From a cf. Phormidesmis sp. LEGE 11477 (GTDB taxonomy: Bacteria; Cyanobacteriota; Cyanobacteriia; Phormidesmidales; Phormidesmidaceae), in NCBI RefSeq assembly GCF_015207105.1, contig NZ_JADEXO010000005.1:1-64000 (forward strand): a DNA stretch of 64,000 nt, read 5' to 3'. Positions 19,551 to 33,247 of this stretch are shown here, piece by piece; within the stretch, counting starts at the first letter, position 1, and each line of letters starts with the position of its first letter. The position numbers and the translations under genes were made by a program. Below the pieces are notes generated by a model. The model had not been told where the DNA came from. It ran no database searches and saw only the letters and a list, made by a program, of their open reading frames with translations.

Positions 19551-19669
19551 CGACAGTTCAAATCACGCTCGACAGCTCAAATCCCATAGACCCACTTCAC
19601 AACCGCCTTTCTAAAGCACTGTTTATTGAGCTATCAAGTCCTTGATGAGAAATTTTGAGCTGTCAAGTT
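19551..19669 (+). repeat. four related direct repeats upstream of rpsT
   Basis: Four imperfect copies of a 13-base motif lie in the hisD-rpsT intergenic region: GACAGTTCAAATC (19552-19564), GACAGCTCAAATC (19571-19583), GAGCTATCAAGTC (19628-19640) and GAGCTGTCAAGTT (19657-19669). All are in the same orientation, and the last ends 15 bases before the TATAAT box. They could bind a regulator; this is inference. Confidence 0.45.
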
Positions 19670-19684
19670 TTGAATCTTCGGTGC

Positions 19685-19690
19685 TATAAT
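19685..19690 (+). promoter_or_regulatory. probable -10 box of the rpsT promoter
   Basis: A perfect TATAAT lies 55 bases upstream of the rpsT ATG. The -35 position is poor (TGTCAA at 19661-19666, 18-base spacing), which fits a promoter helped by an activator or by the upstream repeats. Just downstream is the 14-mer ATTCTGATAGTTTT, which recurs upstream of rpoB. Confidence 0.5.
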
Positions 19691-19714
19691 CATTCATTCT
19701 GATAGTTTTACTGA

Positions 19715-20149
<435 letters not shown>

Positions 20150-20199
20150 GGGGCTGAGTTTGACGTATATCTATTTGGTCTTAGATTTTTTGCTACCGT

Positions 20200-20997
20200 A
20201 TGCGTCTTGTTGACACCCACGTTCATATCAACTTTGATTCTTTCGATGTCGATAGAGATGATGTTGCTGCGGCATGGAGAGAAGCAGGGGTCGCTCATCT
20301 GGTGCATTCCTGCGTTGATCCAAGTGAGTTTGAAAAGATTCAGGCGATCGCACAGCGCTACCCAGAGATCTCTTTTGCCGTTGGGCTTCATCCGCTTGAT
20401 ATGGATAAATGGAGCGACACGACCGCAGCAGAGATCACACGTCTGGCTCAGTCCGATGCAAAGGTGGTGGCGATCGGTGAAATGGGCCTAGATTTTTTCA
20501 AGGCCGACAATAAGGCGCTTCAGAAAACAGCCTTTACTGCTCAGCTAGAAGTTGCTCAGGCTTTGAATCTGCCAGTGATTATTCACTGTAGAGAGGCGGC
20601 TGAAGAGATGGCTGAACTGCTAGAGGCGTTCTTTGCTCAAAAAGGTAGCGTCAGAGGCGTGATGCACTGCTGGACAGGAAGCCCTAAAGAGACTCAGCGC
20701 TTTTTAGACTTAGGCTTTTTCATTAGCTTCAGCGGGATTGTCACCTTCAAAAGTGCCACGCAGGTCAAGGCTTCTGCAAAAATGGTGCCGAGCGATCGCA
20801 TTCTAGTAGAAACCGACTGTCCGTTTCTTTCACCTGTGCCCAAGCGCAAAGAAAAACGTAATCAGCCAGCATTCGTCAGACACGTCGCCGAACATGTGGC
20901 CGAGCTAAGAGACATCCCTTTAGCTACTCTCGCCCAGCAAACGACTAACAACGCTCAGCAGCTATTTTCACTTCCTGCCGAGCTATCGACGCTATAG
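20200..20997 (+). CDS. tatD: TatD-family metal-dependent deoxyribonuclease
   Basis: A 265-residue TIM-barrel metallohydrolase of the TatD/YcfH family; members act as 3'-5' DNases or in nucleic-acid quality control. The metal ligands are visible: DTHVHINFD at residues 4-12, [24 protein letters not shown] and [10 protein letters not shown]. Length is normal for the family. It follows rpsT on the same strand and precedes the long rpoB leader. The exact substrate in cyanobacteria is not deducible from the sequence. Confidence 0.93.
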   Translation: MRLVDTHVHINFDSFDVDRDDVAAAWREAGVAHLVHSCVDPSEFEKIQAIAQRYPEISFAVGLHPLDMDKWSDTTAAEITRLAQSDAKVVAIGEMGLDFFKADNKALQKTAFTAQLEVAQALNLPVIIHCREAAEEMAELLEAFFAQKGSVRGVMHCWTGSPKETQRFLDLGFFISFSGIVTFKSATQVKASAKMVPSDRILVETDCPFLSPVPKRKEKRNQPAFVRHVAEHVAELRDIPLATLAQQTTNNAQQLFSLPAELSTL

Positions 20998-21612
20998 ATG
21001 ATGACGCCATAGATACCCTCCACATACAAAATACGCTTACCTACCCGAATCAGCCGACCTTATCAATCAAACATCTTGACATTCTGATAGTTTTGAGCTG
21101 CGTGTTTAGCTTATGATAGATAAGCAAAAAAATATTTTTTGATACGTCTGTAGGCTCTCTCATAACCCTTCCCCTAATAGAAAGACCTCAATATCCCCAT
21201 TTATATAGGATACAAGCCTTGTATGTTAGCTGAAGCGAACGCCCATCATTTGCAAAGAACTGCCCCTTCTTATCCATTATTTGCTACCCCCATCCACGAA
21301 TTCCCCTGACTTCTTTACTAAATGCAGGTGAGCTTCACAATTATTAATAATCCAAGTCGGCGCTTGCCTTTTTCTGTGAGCCTTGCCTTTTTTGTGGTTT
21401 TTGGCTTTGTGAGTTTTGGTTTTGTGAGCTTTGCTCTGCGACGGCTTCATGGGCGATCGCCCTTTCCCATGCATTTGCCCCCTCTTCTAGCTTGTTCTCT
21501 ACAGACTTATTTTTCTACAGAGAGCTTCATTTTCCACAGACCAAATTATCCTTGTCTCTTTTTACCTTTGTAAACGCTTGCCTTTGCCCGGCGCGATTTT
21601 TTTGAGGAACGC
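20998..21612. other. rpoB upstream region (long leader / promoter)
   Basis: About 615 bases between tatD and rpoB. A TTGACA at 21076-21081 runs directly into the 14-mer ATTCTGATAGTTTT (21081-21094), also found at the rpsT promoter; a TATGAT lies at 21112-21117, too far from the TTGACA for a standard pair. The stretch 21360-21440 is T/G-rich low complexity (repeated TTTTGTG and GTGAGTTTTG), which on the minus strand reads as a Lys/His/Thr-rich frame that I do not accept as a gene. The region probably carries the promoter and 5' leader of the rpo operon. Confidence 0.5.
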
Positions 21613-25065
<3,453 letters not shown>

Positions 25066-25160
25066 AAGCGTGTGTAAAGGCGCAGAAGACACAGCCGATG
25101 AGCTTGATTTATGTGTGAAAGAAGGTCAGGCTCATTGGCTAGCGCCGACCATCAACTCGC

Positions 25161-25186
25161 CAGGGTAATTTGTCAGGGCAATTTGT
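25161..25186 (+). repeat. tandem 13-bp repeat before rpoC1
   Basis: CAGGGTAATTTGT is followed directly by CAGGGCAATTTGT (one mismatch), ending about 24 bases before the rpoC1 ATG. It sits upstream of the GAAAGGA ribosome binding site in the rpoB-rpoC1 spacer and may be a recent slippage duplication. Confidence 0.7.
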
Positions 25187-25210
25187 AAGGGAATAGAAAG
25201 GAAATAAAGA

Positions 25211-27085
25211 ATGCCGAAAGTAGAACAGCGGTTTGACTACGTCAAGATTGGGATTGCTTCGCCTGAGAGAATTCGGGAGTGGGGCGAGCGTACCTTGCCT
25301 AATGGCACCGTCGTCGGAGAAGTCACCAAGCCGGAGACCATCAACTACAGAACGCTCAAACCTGAGATGGACGGGCTGTTTTGTGAGCGGATCTTTGGCC
25401 CCGCAAAAGATTGGGAATGTCACTGTGGCAAATACAAGCGAGTGCGTCACAGAGGTATCGTCTGTGAGCGCTGTGGGGTGGAAGTTACAGAGTCAAGAGT
25501 CCGCCGTCATCGGATGGGATACATCAAGCTAGCAGCACCTGTTGCCCACGTCTGGTATCTCAAGGGCATTCCTAGCTACATTGCTATCTTGCTAGACATG
25601 CCGCTGCGAGATGTTGAGCAAATCGTGTATTTCAACGCCTATGTGGTGTTGGACGCGGGTAACGCAGACAATCTCTCCTATAAGCAGCTACTGAGTGAAG
25701 ATCAGTGGATGGAAATTGAAGACCAGCTCTATGCCGAAGAGTCTCAGCTCTCTGGCATTGAAGTTGGGATCGGCGCTGAAGCACTCAAGCGGCTGCTAGA
25801 AGATCTGCAGCTAGAAGAAACCGCTGAGATGCTGCGCGAGACAATCGCCACCTCAAAAGGTCAAAAGCGAGCCAAGCTGATCAAGCGCCTGCGGGTAATT
25901 GATAACTTCATCGCCACCGGCTCCAAGCCAGACTGGATGGTTCTAGATGTCATTCCAGTTATCCCACCCGATCTGCGTCCGATGGTGCAGCTAGACGGTG
26001 GTCGCTTTGCGACTTCTGACCTAAACGACCTGTATCGCCGGGTAATCAACCGCAACAATCGACTGGCCCGCCTGCAAGAGATCTTAGCGCCAGAAATCAT
26101 CGTTCGTAATGAAAAACGGATGCTGCAAGAGGCCGTCGATGCCCTGATCGACAACGGTCGTCGCGGTCGTACAGTCGTCGGCGCGAACAATCGACCGCTG
26201 AAGTCTCTTTCCGACATTATCGAAGGGAAGCAGGGTCGATTCCGCCAGAACCTTTTGGGTAAGCGGGTTGACTACTCTGGTCGCTCGGTTATTGTAGTGG
26301 GTCCTAATCTAAAGATTCATCAGTGTGGTCTGCCGCGTGAAATGGCGATCGAGCTGTTTCAGCCCTTTGTGATTCACCGGCTGATTCGTCAGGGCCTAGT
26401 CAATAACATCAAGGCAGCGAAGAAACTGATTCAGCGTAACGATCCTAGCGTTTGGGAAGTGCTAGAAGACGTGATCGAAAATCATCCGGTGATGCTGAAC
26501 CGAGCGCCGACGCTGCATAGACTAGGCATTCAGGCGTTTGAGCCGATTATGGTAGAGGGTAGAGCCATTCAGCTACACCCGCTCGTCTGTCCAGCTTTTA
26601 ACGCCGACTTTGATGGTGACCAGATGGCGGTTCACGTGCCGCTATCTCTAGAGGCGCAGTCAGAAGCGCGGCTGCTAATGCTGGCTTCTAACAATGTACT
26701 TTCACCGGCTACTGGTCGACCGATTATCACTCCTAGCCAGGATATGGTGTTGGGCTGCTACTACCTAACTGCAGATAATCCTGGCAAGCAGAAGGGCGCG
26801 GGCCGCTACTTTGCCAATATGGAAGATGCGATCGCAGCCTACGAACAAGGAAACGTCGATCTCCACGCTAGAGTTTGGCTCCGTTTTGCCGGTGAAGTAG
26901 AAACCGCCGAAGACGATAGCGAGCCAATTAAAGTCGAGGAAGACGGCAACGGCGGCTCGACTAAAACATACAAGTTCCGCCGCGTCAGGGAAGATGAATC
27001 AGGCAACGTTATTTCTCAGTATGTAGAAACGACACCTGGGCGAATTATCTACAACCACGCCGTACTAGGTGCATTAGCCGAATAG
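25211..27085 (+). CDS. rpoC1: DNA-directed RNA polymerase subunit gamma (N-terminal beta')
   Basis: The 624-residue N-terminal half of beta', separately encoded as in all cyanobacteria and plastids. Zinc-binding cysteines appear in [20 protein letters not shown] (about residues 70-89). The catalytic Mg2+ loop is [31 protein letters not shown] and [17 protein letters not shown] are also present. GAAAGGA precedes the ATG at good spacing. It lies 145 bases after rpoB and 155 bases before rpoC2 and should be cotranscribed with both. Confidence 0.99.
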   Translation: MPKVEQRFDYVKIGIASPERIREWGERTLPNGTVVGEVTKPETINYRTLKPEMDGLFCERIFGPAKDWECHCGKYKRVRHRGIVCERCGVEVTESRVRRHRMGYIKLAAPVAHVWYLKGIPSYIAILLDMPLRDVEQIVYFNAYVVLDAGNADNLSYKQLLSEDQWMEIEDQLYAEESQLSGIEVGIGAEALKRLLEDLQLEETAEMLRETIATSKGQKRAKLIKRLRVIDNFIATGSKPDWMVLDVIPVIPPDLRPMVQLDGGRFATSDLNDLYRRVINRNNRLARLQEILAPEIIVRNEKRMLQEAVDALIDNGRRGRTVVGANNRPLKSLSDIIEGKQGRFRQNLLGKRVDYSGRSVIVVGPNLKIHQCGLPREMAIELFQPFVIHRLIRQGLVNNIKAAKKLIQRNDPSVWEVLEDVIENHPVMLNRAPTLHRLGIQAFEPIMVEGRAIQLHPLVCPAFNADFDGDQMAVHVPLSLEAQSEARLLMLASNNVLSPATGRPIITPSQDMVLGCYYLTADNPGKQKGAGRYFANMEDAIAAYEQGNVDLHARVWLRFAGEVETAEDDSEPIKVEEDGNGGSTKTYKFRRVREDESGNVISQYVETTPGRIIYNHAVLGALAE

Positions 27086-27146
27086 ATTCCCAATCCTTCT
27101 TGAAACAGACCGATAGGCAGTAAATCGGTAGACATCGGTAGATAGA

Positions 27147-27177
27147 AGTGGGCTAGTTTCCCTAGAGCTAGCCCACT
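27147..27177 (+). other. 10-bp perfect hairpin in the rpoC1-rpoC2 spacer
   Basis: AGTGGGCTAG (27147-27156) and CTAGCCCACT (27168-27177) form a perfect stem around an 11-base loop. No T-tract follows, so it is not a standard terminator; it could be an RNA-processing or mRNA-stability element between the subunit genes. Confidence 0.6.
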
Positions 27178-27240
27178 CAACGACCAAAAACAGCATCGAT
27201 AAACAGCAGCAAAGCAGATCTCAAAGGGAAAAAGCAGAGC

Positions 27241-30200
27241 ATGACAGAGCAGCAAAGCGCAGCAAAACCAAAAGTATTTAGAAACAGAATCATCGACAAA
27301 AAGCAGCTAAAGAATCTGGTTTCTTGGTCGTTTGAGCACTACGGCACTGCTCGAACCTCTCAGATGGCCGATGAGATCAAAAGCCTGGGTTTCAAATACG
27401 CTACACAAGCCGGGGTTTCTATTAGCGTAGATGACCTAGAAGTCCCGCCTAGCAAAAAGGCGATGCTAGAATCTGCCGAGCAGGAAATTCGCGACACCGA
27501 AGAGCGTTACACACGCGGCGAAATCACAGAGGTAGAGCGCTTTCAAAAAGTAATCGATACCTGGAACAGCACCAGCGAGTATCTAAAAGACAAAGTTGTG
27601 GAAAATTTCCGCGACAACAATCCGCTCAACTCTGTGTACATGATGTCCAACTCAGGTGCGAGGGGAAATATTTCCCAGGTTCGCCAGCTCGTGGGCATGC
27701 GCGGTTTGATGGCTAATCCACAAGGCGAAATCATCGACCTGCCGATTAAGACCAACTTCCGCGAAGGTCTCACCGTCACTGAGTATGTGATCTCTTCCTA
27801 CGGGGCTCGCAAAGGACTAGTTGATACGGCATTGCGAACAGCGGACTCTGGCTATCTCACTCGCCGCCTAGTGGACGTCTCTCAAGATGTGATCGTCAGA
27901 GAAATCGACTGCGGCACCGAGCGCTACATTCCTGTTAGACCGATGACAGACGGTGAGCGGGTACTAATTCCGCTAAAAGATCGCTTGCTTGGCCGGGTTC
28001 CAGCTGAAGCCGTGATGCATCCCAAGACGGGCGAGATGATTGTCGATCGCAATCAGGCGATTACAGACGACATTGCCAGTGCGATCGGAGATGCCAAGAT
28101 CAAAGAAATCAAGTTACGTTCAGCCCTGACCTGTGAAGCGGCTCGTTCTGTTTGCCAGCACTGCTACGGCTGGAGTTTGGCTCACTCTCATATGGTTGAT
28201 TTAGGCGAGGCAGTCGGCATTATTGCTGCCCAGTCCATCGGTGAACCGGGTACGCAGCTGACGATGCGTACTTTCCACACGGGTGGAACCTTTACGGGTG
28301 AACTGGCCCCTCAGGTCAACGCCAAACGTAGCGGTATCATTCGCATCCCAGAGGGTCTTAGAACTCGCGCCTTCCGCACTCGTCACGGCGAGGACGCGCT
28401 AGTGATGGACGAAAACTGTCAGATTGCAATTGAAGCTAACGGCAAGGAATACTCGGTCTCACTAGCGAAGAACGCAATTTTGTTTGCTCAAGACGGTGAC
28501 GAGATCAAAAAAGGCGAGATGATTGCCGAGATGCCTAGCACCAGCCGAGTGCGTAAAGTCACTGAGAAAGCGAGTAAGGACGTTACCTCCGATCTTTCGG
28601 GTGAGGTGAAGTTTGCCGGTCTAGTTCAAGAAGAGAAGACTGACCGTCAGGGGAATATGACCCGCCTAGCTCAACGGGGGGGATTGATGTGGGTGCTCTC
28701 GGGTGAGGTGTATAACCTGCCGCCGGGCGCAGAGCCGGTTGTGAAGAATGGCGATCGCATCGAAGCCGCTGGCGTCTTAGCCGAAACCAAGCTGATCACA
28801 GAGCGGGGCGGAATTGTTCGTCTGACCAACACTTCTAGCGATGGCAAAGGCGGTCGCGAAGTCGAGATTATCACCGCCTCTGTTGCTCTAGACCGGGCGG
28901 AAGTCGAGATTGAAAGCGGTCAGGGCCGTGAGCACTACTTTTTGAACACCTCTACTGGACAGAAATTTTCGATTAACGCCACCCCTGGAACTAAGGTCAC
29001 CAACGGTCAGGTTGTTGCCGAGCTAGTAGACGATACCTTCCGTACTCAAACAGGCGGCATTATCAAGTTTGCCGGGGTCGAGATTGCGAAGCGCGGCAAA
29101 GCGAAAACTGGCTATGAGGTCACCAAGGGCGGCACCCTGCTTTGGATTCCTGAAGAAGCCCATGACATCAACAAAGACATCTCCCTATTGATGGTAGAAG
29201 ATGGTCAGTACGTCGAAGCAGGAACAGAAGTTGTCAAAGATATTTTCTGTCAGACCAACGGCGTCGTCGAAGTCACTCAGAAAAACGATATCTTGCGCGA
29301 GATCGTGATCCGGCCTGGAGATATTCACATGGTGGATAGCCCAGACGATGCTGGCAAAAAAAGTGGCGATATCGTCAACGCGGGTGAAGAAGTCATGCCG
29401 GGCGTGGTAGCGGACTCGCTTCGCTATGTTGAATACGTCGAAACGCCAGAAGGTGCTGCTTTGCTGCTGCGCCCTGTGCAAGAGTTTGAAGTGCCCGATG
29501 AAGCGTCAATTCCTAGCCAAACTTCTGTAAGTGATAGCGATGACAAGGGTATTAGCCTGAAGGCTATCCAGCGCTTACTCTACAAAGACGGAGAGAGGGT
29601 GAAGTCGGTTGAAGGACTAGAAATTATACGGACGCAGCTAGTCTTAGAAATCGACGAGGGCGGCAGTCAGCTAACGGCTGACATCGAGCTGAAGGCGGAC
29701 GGTGATGAGGAAGATGCCAAGCAGCGGCTACAGCTAGTGGTGCTAGAAACGCTGGTCGTTCGCCGCGACATTGAGGCAGATCAGACTCAAGGCAGCACCC
29801 GCACCCGGCTGCTAGTCAAAGACGGCGATGAGATTCATCCCGGTGCAGTCATCGCTCGAACCGAGATTCAGTCCAAGGAAGCGGGTGAGATTCGCGGTAT
29901 TCGTGAGGATTTAGAATCGGTTCGGCGGATTCTGGTAGTGCGTGATGCCGATCGCATTACGGTATCGACTGAAGGCAACTCGCCTACGGTCTCTGAAGGT
30001 GATTTGCTCGTTGATAATACTGCGATCGCACCTGGGGTCAAAACCGTTGAATCAGGCCAAGTGATCTCCGTAGGTGACAACGAGATTGTGATGAGGCTAG
30101 CTAGACCTTATCGAGTGTCTACCGGTGCGGTCTTGCACATTGAAGACAGCGACCTAGTACAGCGAGGTGACGGTCTGGTGCTGCTGGTCTTTGAGCGAGC

Positions 30201-31206
30201 AAAGACAGGTGATATTATCCAGGGTCTACCGCGTATCGAAGAACTGCTAGAAGCCCGTAAGCCTAAGGAAGCCTGCATTCTCGCAGAGCGACCCGGTACG
30301 GCGCAGGTCGTCTACGCAGAAGATGAGACCGTCGAAATCAAAGTGATCGAAAGTGATGGCGCGGTGACTGACTACCCAGTAACGCCAGGTCAGAACTTAG
30401 TGATTGGTGATGGTCAAAAGGTCGGAACGGGCGAGCCCTTGACGGACGGTCCTTCAAACCCTCACCAGATTCTAGAGGTCTTCTACAAGTACTATCGTGA
30501 GAACAAGGGCACGCATGAGTCCGCTATGCTGAGCCTAGAGCGAGTGCAGTCTTTCTTGGTCAACGAAGTGCAGTCGGTATATCAGTCTCAAGGCATTGAT
30601 ATCTCAGACAAACACATTGAAGTGATCGTGCGTCAGATGACCTCGAAAGCGCGTCTAGAAGACGGTGGAGACACCACCATGCTGCCAGGCGAACTAGTAG
30701 AGATTCGTCAGCTAGAGCAGGTGAATGAGGCGATGTCGATTACCGGCATGGCTCCGGCAGACTATACGCCAGTGCTATTGGGTATCACCAAGGCTTCTTT
30801 GAATACAGATAGCTTTATCTCAGCGGCGAGCTTCCAAGAAACTACTCGCGTGCTGACAGAAGCGGCTATTCAAGGCAAGTCCGACTGGCTGCGCGGCCTG
30901 AAGGAAAACGTGATTATTGGTCGCTTGATTCCGGCGGGTACGGGCTTCAATGCTTACGAAGAGCCGACTTCACCTGAAGTGGATACCTCGTTTGATGGCA
31001 CCTTCTTGAACAATGACATGGCCCTATCAGACATGGTGCTAGATGATCGCACTGCTAGAGCCTACGACCGGGAAGGTGGATTGGACCTGATTGCTGGTGA
31101 CGGCATGGTCGGTGGTACTGAAAAGCCAGCCGAGGAGACGGACAAGGTGCCTTCTACTCTGATTGGTGGTGACGGTTTGATCGATGATAAGACAGGTACG
31201 GTGTAG
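27241..31206 (+). CDS. rpoC2: DNA-directed RNA polymerase subunit beta' (C-terminal beta')
   Basis: The 1321-residue C-terminal part of beta'. Visible blocks are [21 protein letters not shown], the second zinc site (CGTERY with [14 protein letters not shown]), and the trigger-loop region [28 protein letters not shown] large insertion of barrel-sandwich repeats fills about residues 370-950, as is characteristic of cyanobacterial beta'. The end contains [31 protein letters not shown] precedes the ATG weakly. Transcription ends at the hairpin at 31269-31300. Confidence 0.99.
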   Translation: MTEQQSAAKPKVFRNRIIDKKQLKNLVSWSFEHYGTARTSQMADEIKSLGFKYATQAGVSISVDDLEVPPSKKAMLESAEQEIRDTEERYTRGEITEVERFQKVIDTWNSTSEYLKDKVVENFRDNNPLNSVYMMSNSGARGNISQVRQLVGMRGLMANPQGEIIDLPIKTNFREGLTVTEYVISSYGARKGLVDTALRTADSGYLTRRLVDVSQDVIVREIDCGTERYIPVRPMTDGERVLIPLKDRLLGRVPAEAVMHPKTGEMIVDRNQAITDDIASAIGDAKIKEIKLRSALTCEAARSVCQHCYGWSLAHSHMVDLGEAVGIIAAQSIGEPGTQLTMRTFHTGGTFTGELAPQVNAKRSGIIRIPEGLRTRAFRTRHGEDALVMDENCQIAIEANGKEYSVSLAKNAILFAQDGDEIKKGEMIAEMPSTSRVRKVTEKASKDVTSDLSGEVKFAGLVQEEKTDRQGNMTRLAQRGGLMWVLSGEVYNLPPGAEPVVKNGDRIEAAGVLAETKLITERGGIVRLTNTSSDGKGGREVEIITASVALDRAEVEIESGQGREHYFLNTSTGQKFSINATPGTKVTNGQVVAELVDDTFRTQTGGIIKFAGVEIAKRGKAKTGYEVTKGGTLLWIPEEAHDINKDISLLMVEDGQYVEAGTEVVKDIFCQTNGVVEVTQKNDILREIVIRPGDIHMVDSPDDAGKKSGDIVNAGEEVMPGVVADSLRYVEYVETPEGAALLLRPVQEFEVPDEASIPSQTSVSDSDDKGISLKAIQRLLYKDGERVKSVEGLEIIRTQLVLEIDEGGSQLTADIELKADGDEEDAKQRLQLVVLETLVVRRDIEADQTQGSTRTRLLVKDGDEIHPGAVIARTEIQSKEAGEIRGIREDLESVRRILVVRDADRITVSTEGNSPTVSEGDLLVDNTAIAPGVKTVESGQVISVGDNEIVMRLARPYRVSTGAVLHIEDSDLVQRGDGLVLLVFERAKTGDIIQGLPRIEELLEARKPKEACILAERPGTAQVVYAEDETVEIKVIESDGAVTDYPVTPGQNLVIGDGQKVGTGEPLTDGPSNPHQILEVFYKYYRENKGTHESAMLSLERVQSFLVNEVQSVYQSQGIDISDKHIEVIVRQMTSKARLEDGGDTTMLPGELVEIRQLEQVNEAMSITGMAPADYTPVLLGITKASLNTDSFISAASFQETTRVLTEAAIQGKSDWLRGLKENVIIGRLIPAGTGFNAYEEPTSPEVDTSFDGTFLNNDMALSDMVLDDRTARAYDREGGLDLIAGDGMVGGTEKPAEETDKVPSTLIGGDGLIDDKTGTV

Positions 31207-31268
31207 GATTTTCTAGCTGTCTCCCTTCGCTTGTTTAAACACGGTTTCAAAAACTAGAGTCCATCAAT

Positions 31269-31300
31269 AAAGCCCCGAGAAGTTTATTGCTCGGGGCTTT
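31269..31300 (+). terminator. bidirectional terminator between rpoC2 and the Deg protease gene
   Basis: AAAGCCCCGAG (31269-31279) pairs perfectly with CTCGGGGCTTT (31290-31300) around a 10-base loop. T-runs are short on either side. Its position 63 bases after rpoC2 and 76 bases after the end of the convergent protease gene suits termination of both. Confidence 0.85.
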
Positions 31301-31375
31301 ACTGTTTCTCTAGCTTGTCTTTGGCCTGTTTTTAGGTTGTATATGCCCAAGAACTTTGCGGCTAGCGACTATGCA

Positions 31376-32584
31376 CTACGCGCTTTCTTGTTCTGAGAGG
31401 TCGGCTGTCTTGACCGATAGCTGCTGAGTGCGATCGCCTCGTCGCAAAGTCATCTGCAATGAATCGCCTACTTTTACCTGATCGACCCGGCTCTGAAGCT
31501 GATCGGCCTGCTTCACCCGAAAGCCTGCCACATTGGTAATCACATCACCGCGCCGCAGTCCGGCTTCAGCTGCAGGCGTATTGGGTAGTACTCGTACGAC
31601 TAGCACGCCATCGGTCTCTGGCAGCTCGATCGCACTGTTAGGATCTTCGTTGTTCACCTTGGCCATGTCTGGCGTCAGCGTAGCGATCTGTACGCCTAGG
31701 TAAGGATGGGCAATCCGCTCGCCCCGAGACAAACTGGCCTGAATAGCTTTGGCCTTATTGATCGGAATGGCGAAGCCGATGCCCATCGCGTCGGCGCGGA
31801 TTGCAGTGTTAATGCCAATCACCTCGCCCTGTGCATTTAGCAATGGCCCACCAGAGTTACCAGGATTGATCGCCGCGTCTGTTTGAATAAAGTCGATGCG
31901 CTTATCGGGAATGCCAACGGCGGCACTAGAGCGCTTAAGGGTGCTGACGATACCGAGCGTCACCGTATTGTCTAGGCCAAGTGGATTGCCGACTGCGATC
32001 GCCCAATCCCCGACTTCCACCGAATCTGAATCTCCTAGCGTAGAGACAGGTAACGGCTCATCTACTGTATCAATCCTAATGACGGCTAGGTCCGTAATCT
32101 CATCGACGCCTTCTACATAGCCCTCAAACTGACGACCGTCTTTGAGCTTCACCGTCACCTGGTCGGCGTTATTAACCACGTGGGCATTGGTCAAGATATC
32201 GCCTTGGTCATTGATAATGAACCCCGAGCCCTGTCCTCTTAAATGCTCTTCTTGGGGGATACTTTGGAACCCACCGCCGCCCATTCGTCCTCTAAAAAAC
32301 GGATCGTCATAGAACATATCTGGGACGTTGCGGGTCACCGTTCTTTCTGTATCGATCCGAACAACCGCATCACCTACAGAGCGAACTGCGTTCGCTACAA
32401 AGCTTTCTGAAGAGAGACTTTCAGGGGAAAGCGCCGTCGCCGCTGATGCTGTCGCCGCAGAAGAGGCCGCTTGCGCCCAAACAGGCAACGCCCACAAACT
32501 ATTGGTCAACAGCAAAGTGACCGCGACAGTCGCCATCTGCTTAAAGAAAAGGCCAACTGACGACAGGCTAGGAATAAACTTCAT
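31376..32584 (-). CDS. Deg/HtrA-family periplasmic serine protease
   Basis: A trypsin-fold protease with one PDZ domain, involved in protein quality control in the periplasm or thylakoid lumen. The catalytic triad is visible: His in [10 protein letters not shown] (about residue 135), Asp in TDLAVIRID (about 165) and Ser in [10 protein letters not shown] (about 243). A PDZ domain follows from about residue 300 ([12 protein letters not shown], then [12 protein letters not shown]). The N-terminus has a signal peptide ending near VWAQA. The ATG at 32584 is preferred; the frame extends nine codons further to 32611. It corresponds to one of the HhoA/HhoB/HtrA paralogues; I cannot say which. Confidence 0.95.
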   Translation of the reverse strand: MKFIPSLSSVGLFFKQMATVAVTLLLTNSLWALPVWAQAASSAATASAATALSPESLSSESFVANAVRSVGDAVVRIDTERTVTRNVPDMFYDDPFFRGRMGGGGFQSIPQEEHLRGQGSGFIINDQGDILTNAHVVNNADQVTVKLKDGRQFEGYVEGVDEITDLAVIRIDTVDEPLPVSTLGDSDSVEVGDWAIAVGNPLGLDNTVTLGIVSTLKRSSAAVGIPDKRIDFIQTDAAINPGNSGGPLLNAQGEVIGINTAIRADAMGIGFAIPINKAKAIQASLSRGERIAHPYLGVQIATLTPDMAKVNNEDPNSAIELPETDGVLVVRVLPNTPAAEAGLRRGDVITNVAGFRVKQADQLQSRVDQVKVGDSLQMTLRRGDRTQQLSVKTADLSEQESA

Positions 32585-32798
32585 AGACGCTCTCTTACGC
32601 ACGACGGACAAATAACGGACAAACAGCGAAGGGGAAAAATCCTTAGCTTATTTTGGCAGCTTCTTCAAAGATCGGCAGTGTGGATGTACTGAGTCTAGAG
32701 GTACGGATTACGCGATCGCTACGATACAGATTGGCGCTATTATGACCAAGACTTCAACAGAGCGTCTGTAGCTCTTGATTCTGTTTAACTCAGACCAC

Positions 32799-33215
32799 AT
32801 GGCTTTTCGCTCGCCTAGAAGCCCCATTTTCGCCTTAGCTGTGATCGCACCAATAGCCACTACTCTGCTGTTAGCGGGCTGTAGCAGCTTGCCCAACTCA
32901 TACGAAGCAGAGCTAGCCGAACATCTAGAGAGCACAGGAGCCAAAATGTACGGCGCTTATTGGTGTCCGCACTGTGCTACGCAAAAAAAATATTTTGGTG
33001 GAGCCGCTGACCAACTGCCCTACGTAGAATGTGATGCAAACGGTATTAACGCTGAGGTAGAACTGTGTCGGACAGCGGGAATAGAAGCCTATCCGACTTG
33101 GGTGATCGAAGGCGAGTATTATCTAGGAGCCCAGCCTCTAAAGAAGCTAGCGGCGCTGTCGGGGTTTGAAGGGGCAGTAAGTGACAAAAAGTCTACGCGC
33201 CCTGTCGGTCAATAA
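32799..33215 (+). CDS. thioredoxin-like lipoprotein with CPHC motif
   Basis: A 138-residue secreted lipoprotein. The ATG at 32799 starts a short basic region and a hydrophobic stretch ending in a lipobox (LLLAGC), so Cys near residue 25 would be lipidated. The mature part is a compact thioredoxin-like fold with YWCPHCATQKKYFGG. It resembles the C-terminal domain of VKOR-thioredoxin fusion proteins (GAYWCPHC, then ECDANG, then AYPTWVIEG). Probable role: disulfide formation or exchange in the periplasm or lumen. Its redox partner is not in the window. Confidence 0.85.
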   Translation: MAFRSPRSPIFALAVIAPIATTLLLAGCSSLPNSYEAELAEHLESTGAKMYGAYWCPHCATQKKYFGGAADQLPYVECDANGINAEVELCRTAGIEAYPTWVIEGEYYLGAQPLKKLAALSGFEGAVSDKKSTRPVGQ

Positions 33216-33247
33216 GACATCACTAGCAAAACCTCACCAGTAAAAAC

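Noticed and set aside
21277-21474. Minus-strand 65-aa Lys/His/Thr-rich frame (KAHKTKTHKAKNHKK) in the rpoB leader
   Set aside because: It is the complement of a low-complexity T/G tract, has no ribosome binding site or known family, and lies inside the probable rpoB leader.
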